Shown here in pieces: positions 23,168 through 30,524 of a stretch of 36,668 bases of DNA; positions within the stretch are counted from its first letter, which is position 1; each line of letters begins with the position of its first letter. The stretch is from the NCBI GenBank assembly GCA_015661395.1, contig JACWML010000013.1, positions 1 through 36,668 of the forward strand. Reading direction: 5' to 3'. A model generated the notes under the pieces. It saw nothing but the letters and a program-made list of their open reading frames with translations. It searched no databases and was not told where the DNA came from. Both the position numbers and the translations under genes were made by a program. Source of the stretch: Methanomicrobia archaeon. Its GTDB lineage: Archaea; Halobacteriota; Bog-38; Methanoflorentales; Methanoflorentaceae.

Positions 23168-24482
23168 AGTGGGGCAGGTACACAGGATTGAGGAGTGTGA
23201 GGTTTACAACCGGACACCCTGGAAAGCGGGCGGCGTTGCCGAAGAATATCGGGTCGTCAAGACCTTGTGCGATTGCCTCGAGCTCGCCCTCCGTCTCGCG
23301 CGACGAACGAAAGCTGCCGAGACGGAAGAGGCCTTTCGTGAGAATCACTTCGGGATTGACCCCAGTGTCCAAGAGGAACTTGATACTGGGCATACGCTCC
23401 TTGATCGTATAAGGATGCACGTTAATGACGACCGGATGAGCGCCGCATTCTTCTGCCATACGCGCAAGAGAGAGCGCCCGTATCGGACCGGGAAACTCTG
23501 ATATCTCGATAACGGCAGTTTTGCCGTCGAGCGTGTCATGCAAGTAGGCTAAATCGGGCCGAATGCGTTCCGTCTCGCGCTTTATTACCCGTGTGGCCTC
23601 CTTCCTCATACCCAGCGGGCCCGCGATCCCCATGAGCCATTCCTCTGTCGCTTTGAGCCCGTAGGGCTGTCCAGTCCTACTGTACGGGATGCCAAAGCGC
23701 GCTTCCATGGCGTCACCAAGCTTCTGTCCCCAGTCGTAACACCACGAGGCATTCAGCTCGACTTCGCGCGCCCGCCTGATCTCATCCACCGTACACCCGC
23801 CAGCGATCACCGCGTTGATCTTAACCCCCACCTCGTGCAGCAGCTTTGTGATCTCATCAAGGTCGTCGCTGAACTCGGTAAGTGATGGGCCCATTCGCGC
23901 CCCGATAAGATTGATCGTTCCCTTCCGCATGGTTTTCGGCGGCTCCATCAGGTCCATAATGAGCTCAAATGCGTCCTCGTAGCCGCTGCGGAAGTCGCCG
24001 CCAAACCCCTCGCTGCGAAGCGCGAGCACGTGGGCGTGCACGAGCTTTTCGGCCTCACGGGCGACGCTTTCGACGTCGTCGCCGATGATCCCGGAGCAGC
24101 AGCAAGAGAGGATGACGATAAGATCGGGGTGGTAGCGCTCGTCCGCCTCCTTGACCGCTTCGAGCAGCTTCCCTTCGCCGCCGTAGATGACGTTCGTCTC
24201 GTCAAGGGAGGTGCAGGCAGTTGGCTCGAGGGGAACGCCGCGGAACTCGCAGCACTCCCTCGTCCTTACGATATCTGAGACCCATAAGGGGCATCCCGTA
24301 GGACCGTGCACCAGGGGGACCACGTGCCGAATCCCGTTGATGACATAAAACGAAGTGAAGAACTTGCACATCGGCGCGTGCGATGCCTGCAGCTTCGGAA
24401 CCATCTCGCCCGCTTCGACCTTCTCGACGAGCTGCTGTAGAGTTCCGTGAAAAACGATCTCGTCCATTTCGTCAGGTTCCAT
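23052..24482 (-). CDS. Nitrogenase-like NifD/NifE-family subunit
   Basis: The 476-aa component-1-type oxidoreductase has Cys39 (APMCKFF), Cys64 (VHGPTGCPLW, spaced as NifD Cys62/Cys88) and an unusual triple cysteine at 127-129 (SCCCSGIIGDD, at the NifD Cys154 position). A further Cys248 in WCYDWGQKLG lies 19 residues before the Tyr of FGIPY, exactly as FeMo-co ligand Cys275 lies before GIPW in NifD. The C-terminal PHYGFRGI replaces the NifD PYHGYDG region, so the His ligand is shifted by one. CfbD of F430 synthesis is a single-subunit type with a different N-terminus, so it is a poor match. The ATG has GGAG at 8 nt. It is first in the cassette, behind a TATA-like box. The substrate is unknown. 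Confidence 0.9.
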   Translation of the reverse strand: MEPDEMDEIVFHGTLQQLVEKVEAGEMVPKLQASHAPMCKFFTSFYVINGIRHVVPLVHGPTGCPLWVSDIVRTRECCEFRGVPLEPTACTSLDETNVIYGGEGKLLEAVKEADERYHPDLIVILSCCCSGIIGDDVESVAREAEKLVHAHVLALRSEGFGGDFRSGYEDAFELIMDLMEPPKTMRKGTINLIGARMGPSLTEFSDDLDEITKLLHEVGVKINAVIAGGCTVDEIRRAREVELNASWCYDWGQKLGDAMEARFGIPYSRTGQPYGLKATEEWLMGIAGPLGMRKEATRVIKRETERIRPDLAYLHDTLDGKTAVIEISEFPGPIRALSLARMAEECGAHPVVINVHPYTIKERMPSIKFLLDTGVNPEVILTKGLFRLGSFRSSRETEGELEAIAQGLDDPIFFGNAARFPGCPVVNLTLLNPVYLPHYGFRGIHNIAALLRQAMENQRLPRSTLFRGMLYGNETN

Positions 24483-24854
24483 ATGTCTCTCTCCGTGCCT
24501 CGTGTCGCGAGTCGGTACCTGATCTTAGCGCGATCGGGGCGGTCGGTGATTAAAATTTCTCAGCATTTATAATAGTCCGCGTTCCAACGTGATAAAGGTT
24601 AGCCGTTCGCGCGCCTCTGAGCGCGCTCACAAAGCTTGGCACGCAAACCACCCAGCCATCGCGCCCGGCTGCGTCCCGAGACGGTGTTTCTGGTCATGCT
24701 TGTCCCATGAGCGCCGCAGAGGGCAGCACGGTCAACGGCCTGCTGTGAAGCGTTTGGCCCGCCCCGTGAAATCATTTTTCATCTGACAAGTCGAAACCGT
24801 TCCAACAGGCGCCTTGACGCGCCATGTCCAAGCTAGTAGTTCAAGTGCCGCAAG
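24483..24854. other. Upstream region of the nitrogenase-like cassette
   Basis: No gene is seen here. The stretch carries the cassette leader and promoter near 24483-24580. The remainder to 24854 shows no convincing ORF, RNA or repeat. Confidence 0.5.
24560..24580 (-). promoter_or_regulatory. Probable promoter of the nitrogenase-like cassette
   Basis: On the minus strand ggactattataaatgctg contains the TATA-like attataaat (24565-24573). Transcription would begin near 24540, giving a leader of about 60 nt. Confidence 0.5.
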
Positions 24855-25181
24855 TCACGTCTTGGCGAGGCTCACCGATTGCAAGCCCACGACGTCATTG
24901 ACCAGTTTGATGTTGTTGTATGCAGGACCAATGAGCTTGATCTGCGCGTAATCCCTATGCACGATCGGAGTAGCCCCGCGATGCCCTAGTAGACTTTGGT
25001 CTCGATTGACGTGAGGTTCGCAGTCGCCACATTTCCGTTTTGTTAAGGTCGTCGACCAAGTACGACGCCTCATCAATCGACTTGAACCGGTGGTATATGC
25101 GCTTGGAGCGGTGCAGCTCGCAAAGAGAGCCCCTCCAACTAACAAAAGCGCCATCAGCCCAAAGAGGCAATATGGACGCAT
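24855..25181 (-). pseudogene. Decayed small secreted protein (several frameshifts)
   Basis: Three adjacent frames each hold protein-like pieces in register. The first has a signal-like start, MRPYCLFGLMALLLVGGAL, then FASCTAPSAY. The second has KSIDEASYLVDDLNK. The third has NGNVATANLTSIETKVY, ending at TAG 24986. The first frame then resumes with DYAQIKLIGPAYNNIKLVND to TGA at 24855. Adding one A to the aacaaaacgg run joins the second and third pieces smoothly. Read together they suggest a ~105-aa exported protein, perhaps lipoprotein-like, now broken or affected by indel errors. No family is recognised. Confidence 0.45.
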
Positions 25182-25311
25182 TTTTCAAGACCGCCGTTGT
25201 AGCGTTAAACAAGCTTAGAATACGAGTGTCGCCTTACGGCAGACGGCGGCATAATGCAGCAGGAGCCCCCTGTCTTCACTCTGAGAGTAAAAAAGCTCAA
25301 AGTTGTCTTCG

Positions 25312-25974
25312 TCACGGCCCTTCGGCAGTGTGTCCATATTCGATGTTCTCAAGCGTCGAGTATGCAGAGCCTCGCACATAAATAATGTCCGGATTGTTCA
25401 AATCAGGAGGTGACTCTGCCCCCTCATCAAACGAAAAAGACCAGTAGCGCATCAAGCCAAGGACAACGATTGCCGTAACATAACTCAGCGAAATCACCAA
25501 GATGAGTCCACTTCCACCACCTCCTGCTGAAACCGGGATTGGCGCAAGCGACCCGTTATCAGCCGTCGGCTGCGTCACGTTTGTGGTGACGGCATCCGCA
25601 GGATTCGCAGCATTGCCTGCCGCCGTGTCGGCACTGGGTGCGGCACTAGGTGCCCCTCCAGTTTGACTTGCCCCGACCGTCGCTGACGCGCTTGATGATG
25701 TAGATTCTGAAGCCGTTTGATTTACAACGGTGAGCTGAAAAGGCACTAACGGAATCGTAAGCGTTTGTGACTGTGGATCCGCTGTTGTCGATGTGCTTTG
25801 CGTCTGAGCTGACGAAAGGCTTGATAATATCTCGTACCGTTGCCCACTCGCCCCCGACGCGGGGGCCGACGCGTTGACATCTGTAGCCGCTGCTGGACAG
25901 ATTGTAGCCAGCGCAGAAAAGCACAATAGCGCGGCAACAATCATCGTCGCACATAGCAGGCGCCCTTTGATCAT
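25312..25974 (-). CDS. Exported Ser/Thr/Ala-rich membrane-anchored protein
   Basis: The 220-aa protein has a cleavable signal peptide (LLCATMIVAALLCFSALA, then TICPAAATDV). A ~130-residue low-complexity Ser/Thr/Ala/Gly region follows with several N-x-S/T sequons (NQT, NVT, NGS). A GGGG hinge precedes one membrane helix (LILVISLSYVTAIVVLGLM). The ~45-residue tail (FSFDEGAESPPDLNNPD onward) would be cytoplasmic. The topology suits a surface stalk with an inner tail. The ATG has GAGGAA at 8 nt, and a 12-bp palindrome (25985-25996) overlaps that site. No enzymatic domain is visible. Confidence 0.75.
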   Translation of the reverse strand: MIKGRLLCATMIVAALLCFSALATICPAAATDVNASAPASGASGQRYEILSSLSSAQTQSTSTTADPQSQTLTIPLVPFQLTVVNQTASESTSSSASATVGASQTGGAPSAAPSADTAAGNAANPADAVTTNVTQPTADNGSLAPIPVSAGGGGSGLILVISLSYVTAIVVLGLMRYWSFSFDEGAESPPDLNNPDIIYVRGSAYSTLENIEYGHTAEGP

Positions 25975-26671
25975 TCTAGTTCTTCCTCAATTGAGGGTTC
26001 ACGTCTATTTGACTGAGCTTCGCGGCTTCTATTCGCATCAAAAAAAACACTTGGGAACGAGGATCACTGCAGGAACGCAAGTCAATAGCCAGCGACAGAC
26101 GCACTTTTGTCCAGTGGCTCTCTACAAGTTGAACCATTACCGAGGTGTTGTGCAAAGAAGACGAGGCCCATGCGCAGCAGGTTCTTCGCTCTTCACAAAG
26201 AGGTGCCACTTCTTCGCAAAAAAAGGCGCGCCACGCCGTTGCCGTTTCTCGTCCTTACGCCACTTTTAGACCGCACGTTCGCCATTGGCCATTGCGGTTT
26301 GACTTGCGTTGTTTGTTGTGTTTCCTTGTCCGCGCGATATCTTCAAATGCTCGCGTACCACCTCCCCGTACCTTCCTATTTGCGGAGGCAGGTTACCCCG
26401 TGCCAACTCCCGGTACCGGAGACACCGCGGGATATTAAGCGTAATAGCATTTGCATTGCATGGATATATACTAATCCCTAATAAAAAGGTAGCGTAAGCG
26501 CATTATCGCATATATGTCCCTAGAGACTTTTATAGTCTAATTAATTTGCTTTAAGAGCTTTTTTGAAACATGAAAGCCGTTGAAGAGATAGACTCGAGAT
26601 GCGATCTCAATTGATTTTCGCCCTGATGCAATTCGACAGCCATTTATACGAGGATAATCGCCTAACATAAC
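25975..26671. other. Gene-free stretch of about 700 bp
   Basis: Several overlapping frames exist but none has a ribosome binding site plus convincing protein character. Visible elements are a 12-bp palindrome cctcaattgagg (25985-25996), a small hairpin agact-ttat-agtct near 26524-26537 and the promoter of the next gene near 26640. No tRNA was recognised. Confidence 0.5.
26640..26652 (+). promoter_or_regulatory. TATA box placing the transcription start at the ATG (leaderless mRNA)
   Basis: catttatacgagg lies 22-30 nt before the ATG at 26672, the usual archaeal distance from TATA box to start site. There is no ribosome binding site, so the transcript is probably leaderless. Confidence 0.5.
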
Positions 26672-26998
26672 ATGCCGCAAATTTGTACGGCAGTTAGCGA
26701 CGAACACTTTACCACGATCCTCACCCGCGCTGAAAGCGAAGGCAAATCAAAAGCGCGCATCGCAGCTGAACTCATAAGCTACGCATTAGCGGACAACGAA
26801 CACGAGGCTGCACGACTGAAACGAGAGATCGAGCTGAAAGACACGCTCATAGAACAGCTCCGCGACGAAAATAGCTTTATGAAGTCGTCGTTTGCAACCC
26901 AGACAGATATGGCCGGCCGGCTGTTGCACCTGCTGACTGAGGGCGTGCGAGACGACACAGAAGTCGCTGGCGATAACGGCACGGAAGATCGCTTATAG
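26672..26998 (+). CDS. Small helical/coiled-coil protein with a possible ribbon-helix-helix N-terminus
   Basis: The 108-aa protein starts with a short strand-like piece (QICTAVSDEHFTTIL). A Ser-Lys-x-Arg helix follows (EGKSKARIAAELISYAL), the pattern of CopG-type ribbon-helix-helix proteins. A charged coiled coil comes next (EAARLKREIELKDTLIEQLR), then an acidic tail. DNA binding is plausible but not proven. The TATA box fits leaderless transcription from this ATG. It stands alone, convergent with the ABC transporter genes. Confidence 0.65.
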   Translation: MPQICTAVSDEHFTTILTRAESEGKSKARIAAELISYALADNEHEAARLKREIELKDTLIEQLRDENSFMKSSFATQTDMAGRLLHLLTEGVRDDTEVAGDNGTEDRL

Positions 26999-27199
26999 AT
27001 CTTTGAGCAAAAAACCGCGAGGGGGTAGGGCCTTAACCGGTTGAATCACATAGCATTGCGTTTCGCAACCTACTTTCAACCGCCCAAAGCGTACAATAAG
27101 TCGGTAACATTTAAAGACATGCTAATGGTGCCGCTCTTATGCTTAGGATTCGTTTCCTCGCTCAAGACTTCACCCCGTCGCCCCTTGCCGCTATCAGAG

Positions 27200-27236
27200 G
27201 AAAAAACGCGACCGCGATCGAGCGGCCGTTCTCATC
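27200..27236 (-). terminator. Possible terminator after the ABC permease
   Basis: On the minus strand ccgc-tcgatc-gcgg is followed by tcgcgttttttcc shortly after the permease stop at 27238. The stem is only 4 bp. Confidence 0.3.
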
Positions 27237-27237
27237 T

Positions 27238-28005
27238 TCAGCCGCCAAATCTGCGAAATGCGGCCGTTTCGACAAAGATGGCGACGAGCGCAAAAACGCC
27301 GCATACCACCAACGCCTGCCCAATCGCAGTCCAGTCAAAGCCCGTGAGGAACATCGGTCGCACTGCAAGGATCGCATAGTTGACAGGGTTGAACTTCATG
27401 GCGTCTTGAATCCATTGAGGAGTCAGATACGCAGGAATCAGGATGCTTGATAGGAACATCAGCGGCAGCGTGATGAGGTTCGCGATAAGCACCACGGGCT
27501 CCGGCCGCTTCATCGTGACCGCGATCGCGGCCACCAAGCCCGTAAGACCGATTCCTAGCAAGCTTACGATGAGAAACGTCATGAGGACACCGCCGACTCC
27601 TGTTGCCACGCGTGCGCCCATCAAGAAGGAGACGATCAACACAACGAATACCTGCAGAACCCACGTCACCGCTATGTAGAGCAGACCGCCGACGATTAGA
27701 GAGTAGCGATTAACCGGCGTCGCGATCATTTTCACGAGCACGCCGTAGTTGATGTCGTTGAGCAGTCTAAATGCCAGAGCGTTCGCGTTGAACACCGCCA
27801 ACATGACGATGAGCCCAGGGGCAAAGAACTGCACGTAACTGCCTGACGTAAAGCCAAGCGTCGTGATGCTCTGGAAGAGCTGCGTAAACAGGACAAGCCA
27901 GACCAGTGGTTGGATCAATAGAATAAGCATCCAAAAGGGGTTGTGCACGAAGGTGCGCAGGTACCTGACCAGGGTGTACCACGTGTCCCACAATCCATCC
28001 AACAT
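27238..28005 (-). CDS. ABC-2 type transporter permease
   Basis: The 255-aa protein has six hydrophobic segments. It begins WYTLVRYLRTFVHNPFWMLI with QPLVWLVLF and ends with the NPVNYAILAVRPMFLTG region, both typical of ABC-2 (DrrB/NodJ-like) permeases. It would form a homodimeric channel exporting lipids, drugs or glycans; the substrate is unknown. The ATG at 28005 is preferred because AGGAGGCC lies about 9 nt upstream. A GTG at 28029 would overlap the ATPase gene by 22 nt. It is co-transcribed with the ATPase gene directly upstream. Confidence 0.92.
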   Translation of the reverse strand: MLDGLWDTWYTLVRYLRTFVHNPFWMLILLIQPLVWLVLFTQLFQSITTLGFTSGSYVQFFAPGLIVMLAVFNANALAFRLLNDINYGVLVKMIATPVNRYSLIVGGLLYIAVTWVLQVFVVLIVSFLMGARVATGVGGVLMTFLIVSLLGIGLTGLVAAIAVTMKRPEPVVLIANLITLPLMFLSSILIPAYLTPQWIQDAMKFNPVNYAILAVRPMFLTGFDWTAIGQALVVCGVFALVAIFVETAAFRRFGG

Positions 28006-28007
28006 GA

Positions 28008-29021
28008 CTATCGGGGCCTCCTGATCCACGCGGCCCTCGCGCCGACCGCCTTCCCTTTCTCCTCGCGTATTTTACGGCCCGTATATTTGAGGAAGACATC
28101 ATCGAGCGAGGGGCGCGCGAGGGCGATCTCTCCAACCGTCAGGCCGCTTGCCTCAAGCAAACGCAGGATCTGAGGCACGGCGACGCCTCCCTGGTCAACG
28201 TAGATATTGAGTGCCTCGGCGGTGGGCTGCACGTCCTTCACGAAGGGCTGCGCAGAGAGCAGCTGTCGTACCTTCTCTATCGTCTGAGCGTGTTGGTCAG
28301 GCTCCTCGACTGGCAGTGTCAATGATACAACGTCGCCGTGAATCTCTCCCTTTAGTTCGTCGGGCGTTCCGAGGGCGACGACGCGCCCGTGATCCACAAT
28401 CGCTACGCGGTCACAGAGCTTGTCTGTCTCCTCCAGGTAGTGGGTGGTCAGAAGGATAGACATACCGTCTTTGTTGAGCGCGCGAATATAATCCCATATG
28501 CGAACGCGGGTCTGAATATCAAGCCCGAGCGTGGGTTCGTCAACCACAAGAAGTTGCGGCCTATGCATGAGGGCAGTGCCGATTTCAAGCCGTTTGCGCA
28601 TGCCGCCCGAATACGTGGCTACCAGTCGATCAGCGGCGTCGGTCAGTTCCAAAAGCTCGAGGAGTTCATCGACCCTACTTCGGATCGTCCGATTGTCAAG
28701 ATGATAGTAGTGCCCAAAGAGCGTCAGATACTCACGGCCAGAGGAGTATTCGTCCACCCCTGCTTCCTGAGCGGAGTAGCCCGTTATCGCTCGCACCTTG
28801 CGTGGCTCCCTGAGCACGTCATACCCTCCCACGCGAGCACTGCCTGAGGTGGGCCGCGTGATAGTCGCGAGCATGTGAATCGTCGTCGTCTTTCCAGCGC
28901 CATTAGGCCCAAGCAGGCCGAATATTTCCCCTTCTTGAATCTCGATGCTGATATCGTCGACGGCGCGAATGGTCTTGTTGTAGATCTTCGTGAGATTGTA
29001 CGTTTCAACGATGTTCGTCAT
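28008..29021 (-). CDS. ABC transporter ATPase, DrrA-like
   Basis: The 337-aa ATPase has Walker A GLLGPNGAGKTTTIHML (about 34-50), the signature YSGGMRKRLEIG, Walker B LLVVDEPTLGLD and the switch His in LLTTHYLEE. The ~90-residue C-terminal extension, ending in ALARPSLDDVFLKYTGR, is the DrrA/DUF4162-type tail of ABC-2 exporters. It powers the permease encoded just downstream. The ATG is preceded by AGGA at about 9 nt. Family members give resistance to antibiotics or export glycolipids. No biosynthetic genes nearby indicate which. Confidence 0.94.
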   Translation of the reverse strand: MTNIVETYNLTKIYNKTIRAVDDISIEIQEGEIFGLLGPNGAGKTTTIHMLATITRPTSGSARVGGYDVLREPRKVRAITGYSAQEAGVDEYSSGREYLTLFGHYYHLDNRTIRSRVDELLELLELTDAADRLVATYSGGMRKRLEIGTALMHRPQLLVVDEPTLGLDIQTRVRIWDYIRALNKDGMSILLTTHYLEETDKLCDRVAIVDHGRVVALGTPDELKGEIHGDVVSLTLPVEEPDQHAQTIEKVRQLLSAQPFVKDVQPTAEALNIYVDQGGVAVPQILRLLEASGLTVGEIALARPSLDDVFLKYTGRKIREEKGKAVGARAAWIRRPR

Positions 29022-29214
29022 TTCGGGTTCCTGAGCTGTTCTGCAGGCTTTAATGTTGACGCGTCCCTAGTGCGGAAGCCGCTCGGCGCGCATTCCGAAG
29101 CTGCGCGCCCTCCAAAGAACAGCAGCAGTCGCTTGCCTTCTTTGACATCCTGTGACATCGTCTGGTCCTAAGCGACCTTCGTCATGCGTGAACAGCCGTA
29201 GGTGCGCAAAAAAA

Positions 29215-29439
29215 TTATTTCGTTTCCGACTCTTTTTCCTGCTCTTCGTCGGCGAACTCCACGAGCTTGAGCAGGATGATCCCCTTTTCCGGCTTTGCCT
29301 TCATAAGGAAGTACTCGCCGCCGTCCAGGTTAAAAAGTTCCCTGATCTTTTTGGGAATGACAACGTAGTAGGACGTGCCGTCAGGGCGCATGTACCCTTT
29401 GACGAGCACACGCTGATGTTCCGATTTTTCCTTCTCCAT
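29215..29439 (-). CDS. AbrB-like (SpoVT/MazE-fold) DNA-binding protein
   Basis: The 74-aa protein has the swapped-hairpin AbrB pattern RPDGTSYYVVIPKKIRELFN followed by LDGGEYFLMKAKPEKGIILL. The tail is acidic (EFADEEQEKESETK). Such proteins bind DNA as dimers, as transition-state regulators or antitoxins. No toxin gene adjoins it. It lies 58 nt downstream of the Met/His-rich small gene on the same strand, so both may share the promoter and palindrome at 29748-29777. It could be its own regulator; this is inference. Confidence 0.82.
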   Translation of the reverse strand: MEKEKSEHQRVLVKGYMRPDGTSYYVVIPKKIRELFNLDGGEYFLMKAKPEKGIILLKLVEFADEEQEKESETK

Positions 29440-29497
29440 TCTATCTCGTGTAGCGGCGCAGGCCGCTAGCAGTTAGGATAAGGGTGAGATACGGATC

Positions 29498-29716
29498 TCA
29501 CCGCTCGATCCAGCCCTTCATCAAGCGCAAGGTTTCCATTTTGTGCTGTACAAGCTTGACTTTAAACTCTTTCTTCATGATCTTCTCGTCGAGCTTGCGA
29601 AGCACATACTGCTTCTTGGCATCATCGTCCAGCTGCTCCCACATCATTTTCTTCATCATCCACTTCTTACCCATATCGTGATGGGTTCCCATCTCACCAT
29701 AGTGTCTTTCGTGCAT
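29498..29716 (-). CDS. Small Met/His/Lys-rich helical protein, 72 aa
   Basis: The protein starts MHERHYGEMGTHHDMGKK, then has a Met-rich stretch WMMKKMMWEQLDDDAKK, then a charged helix (VLRKLDEKIMKKEFKVKLV). There is no signal peptide. Met and His clustering suggests metal (Cu or Ni) contact, but this is only a hint. The ATG at 29716 is chosen because GGAG lies 10 nt upstream; a longer frame to 29767 would run into the palindrome. Comparable small Met-rich helical proteins occur in methanogens. It precedes the AbrB-like gene. Confidence 0.65.
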   Translation of the reverse strand: MHERHYGEMGTHHDMGKKWMMKKMMWEQLDDDAKKQYVLRKLDEKIMKKEFKVKLVQHKMETLRLMKGWIER

Positions 29717-29747
29717 AGTTTGTTCGCTCCATTTATTTATGTTAAGT

Positions 29748-29767
29748 ATGCTCAACAGTTTGAGCAT
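29748..29767 (-). promoter_or_regulatory. 20-bp palindromic operator candidate
   Basis: atgctcaa-cagt-ttgagcat is a perfect 8-bp inverted repeat. It lies just downstream of the minus-strand TATA box, over the expected transcription start. An extra half-site tttgagcat occurs at 29786-29794 on the other side of the TATA box. The layout fits a repressor site. Confidence 0.6.
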
Positions 29768-29778
29768 CTTTATACTTA
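29768..29778 (-). promoter_or_regulatory. TATA box for the Met/His-rich gene
   Basis: On the minus strand aagtataaaga, flanked by the palindrome and a third half-site. It lies about 55 nt from the ATG at 29716. Confidence 0.5.
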
Positions 29779-30008
29779 TACTTATGTTTGAGCATTGTTG
29801 GCGCCCTCGGCGGCCTCTTTATGCTAGACGTGCCCGTCCTGAGCTTATGGTTGCGTAGCATTGAAGCGCCGCCAACTCACTTCACAAACCTAGACACGCA
29901 ACTTATGAACGAATGGCGTAACAGGAATGCGCCGTTAAAACCCACAGTGGCGCACGCAATGGCGCTCGGAGCATAGCTTTTTATCGCTTCCAACCAAAAG
30001 ATCACGGC

Positions 30009-30149
30009 ATGGACAGCGAGGAGGACACAGATGCGCACAGCTATAGCGCGCAAAAAGAAGAAAAGAGAAGACTGATAGACGCCCTTGTAAAACTACTCCT
30101 TATTATCGTCGTCGTAGTCGTTATCTCCTCTTGTTTGAAGTTCGTGTAA
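30009..30149 (+). CDS. Tail-anchored mini-protein, 46 aa
   Basis: The protein has an acidic/charged head (MDSEEDTDAHSYSAQKEEKR) and a single C-terminal membrane helix (LVKLLLIIVVVVVISSCLKF). This topology is typical of tail-anchored small membrane proteins. A T-rich TATA-like ctttttatcg near 29975-29984 lies about 25-30 nt before the ATG, so a leaderless transcript is plausible. No homologue is recognised. The 3' end lies in a 55-bp imperfect direct repeat (30120-30174 with 30181-30237). Chance occurrence is possible. Confidence 0.4.
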   Translation: MDSEEDTDAHSYSAQKEEKRRLIDALVKLLLIIVVVVVISSCLKFV

Positions 30150-30237
30150 CGAACACCGTTGCTTAATTCTTCTGGTCTTTGTTATCCCATCTTGTTTGAA
30201 GTTCGTGCAGCGAATTAACCGTTGCTTAATTCTTCTG
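30120..30237. repeat. Imperfect tandem direct repeat (about 55 bp, two copies)
   Basis: 30120-30174 and 30181-30237 share gttatc, cttgtttgaagttcgtg and ccgttgcttaattcttctg, with small differences between. The second copy duplicates the 3' end of the mini-protein gene. Confidence 0.8.
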
Positions 30238-30383
30238 CATCGTCGGTCGAACTAACTGGTTCACTACATTAGTTAAGCGCTCTGCGCAACGTCTGCAGTT
30301 CGGATCATTCACGTTCACACAGCCTACGTGACGCCCGTAGTAGCACGCGTTATTTTCTGCGATCATTGTATAGTGGCGGCATC

Positions 30384-30524
30384 CTAACTCATTCGCTGCG
30401 CATTCTCGTGTGCAGCATCGAGGATCTCTGCTACGGTGAGATCGGTATGTACCAAGGTGTGAAGCGTGCTTTCGATGATGGCGGCGATGTGCCGCTCGTA
30501 TTCTGTTACTACTATTTTAGCCAT
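30384..30524 (-). CDS. Small helical protein of unknown function, 46 aa
   Basis: The protein reads MAKIVVTEYERHIAAIIES, then TLHTLVHTDLTVAEILDAA, then HENAQRMS. It is probably two helices, with no metal motif or membrane segment. The ATG at 30524 is strongly supported by a perfect GGAGGTGA 5 nt upstream, better than for most genes here. The frame continues upstream to 30653 but that part is unlikely to be translated. It is divergent from the nuclease gene. No family is recognised. Confidence 0.6.
   Translation of the reverse strand: MAKIVVTEYERHIAAIIESTLHTLVHTDLTVAEILDAAHENAQRMS

Noticed and set aside
20845-24482. Calling the cassette CfbCD (F430 synthesis) or NifHDK
   Set aside because: CfbD is a single-subunit type with a different N-terminus, and the FeMo-co His region and nif biosynthesis genes are not as in nitrogenase, so no specific name is justified.
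26050-26480. Possible tRNA or structured RNA in the gene-free stretch
   Set aside because: No T-loop, anticodon stem or cloverleaf spacing could be found on either strand.
29788-29976. 62-codon + strand frame after the palindrome
   Set aside because: It has a TTG start with no ribosome binding site, and its 5' end covers the third operator half-site.
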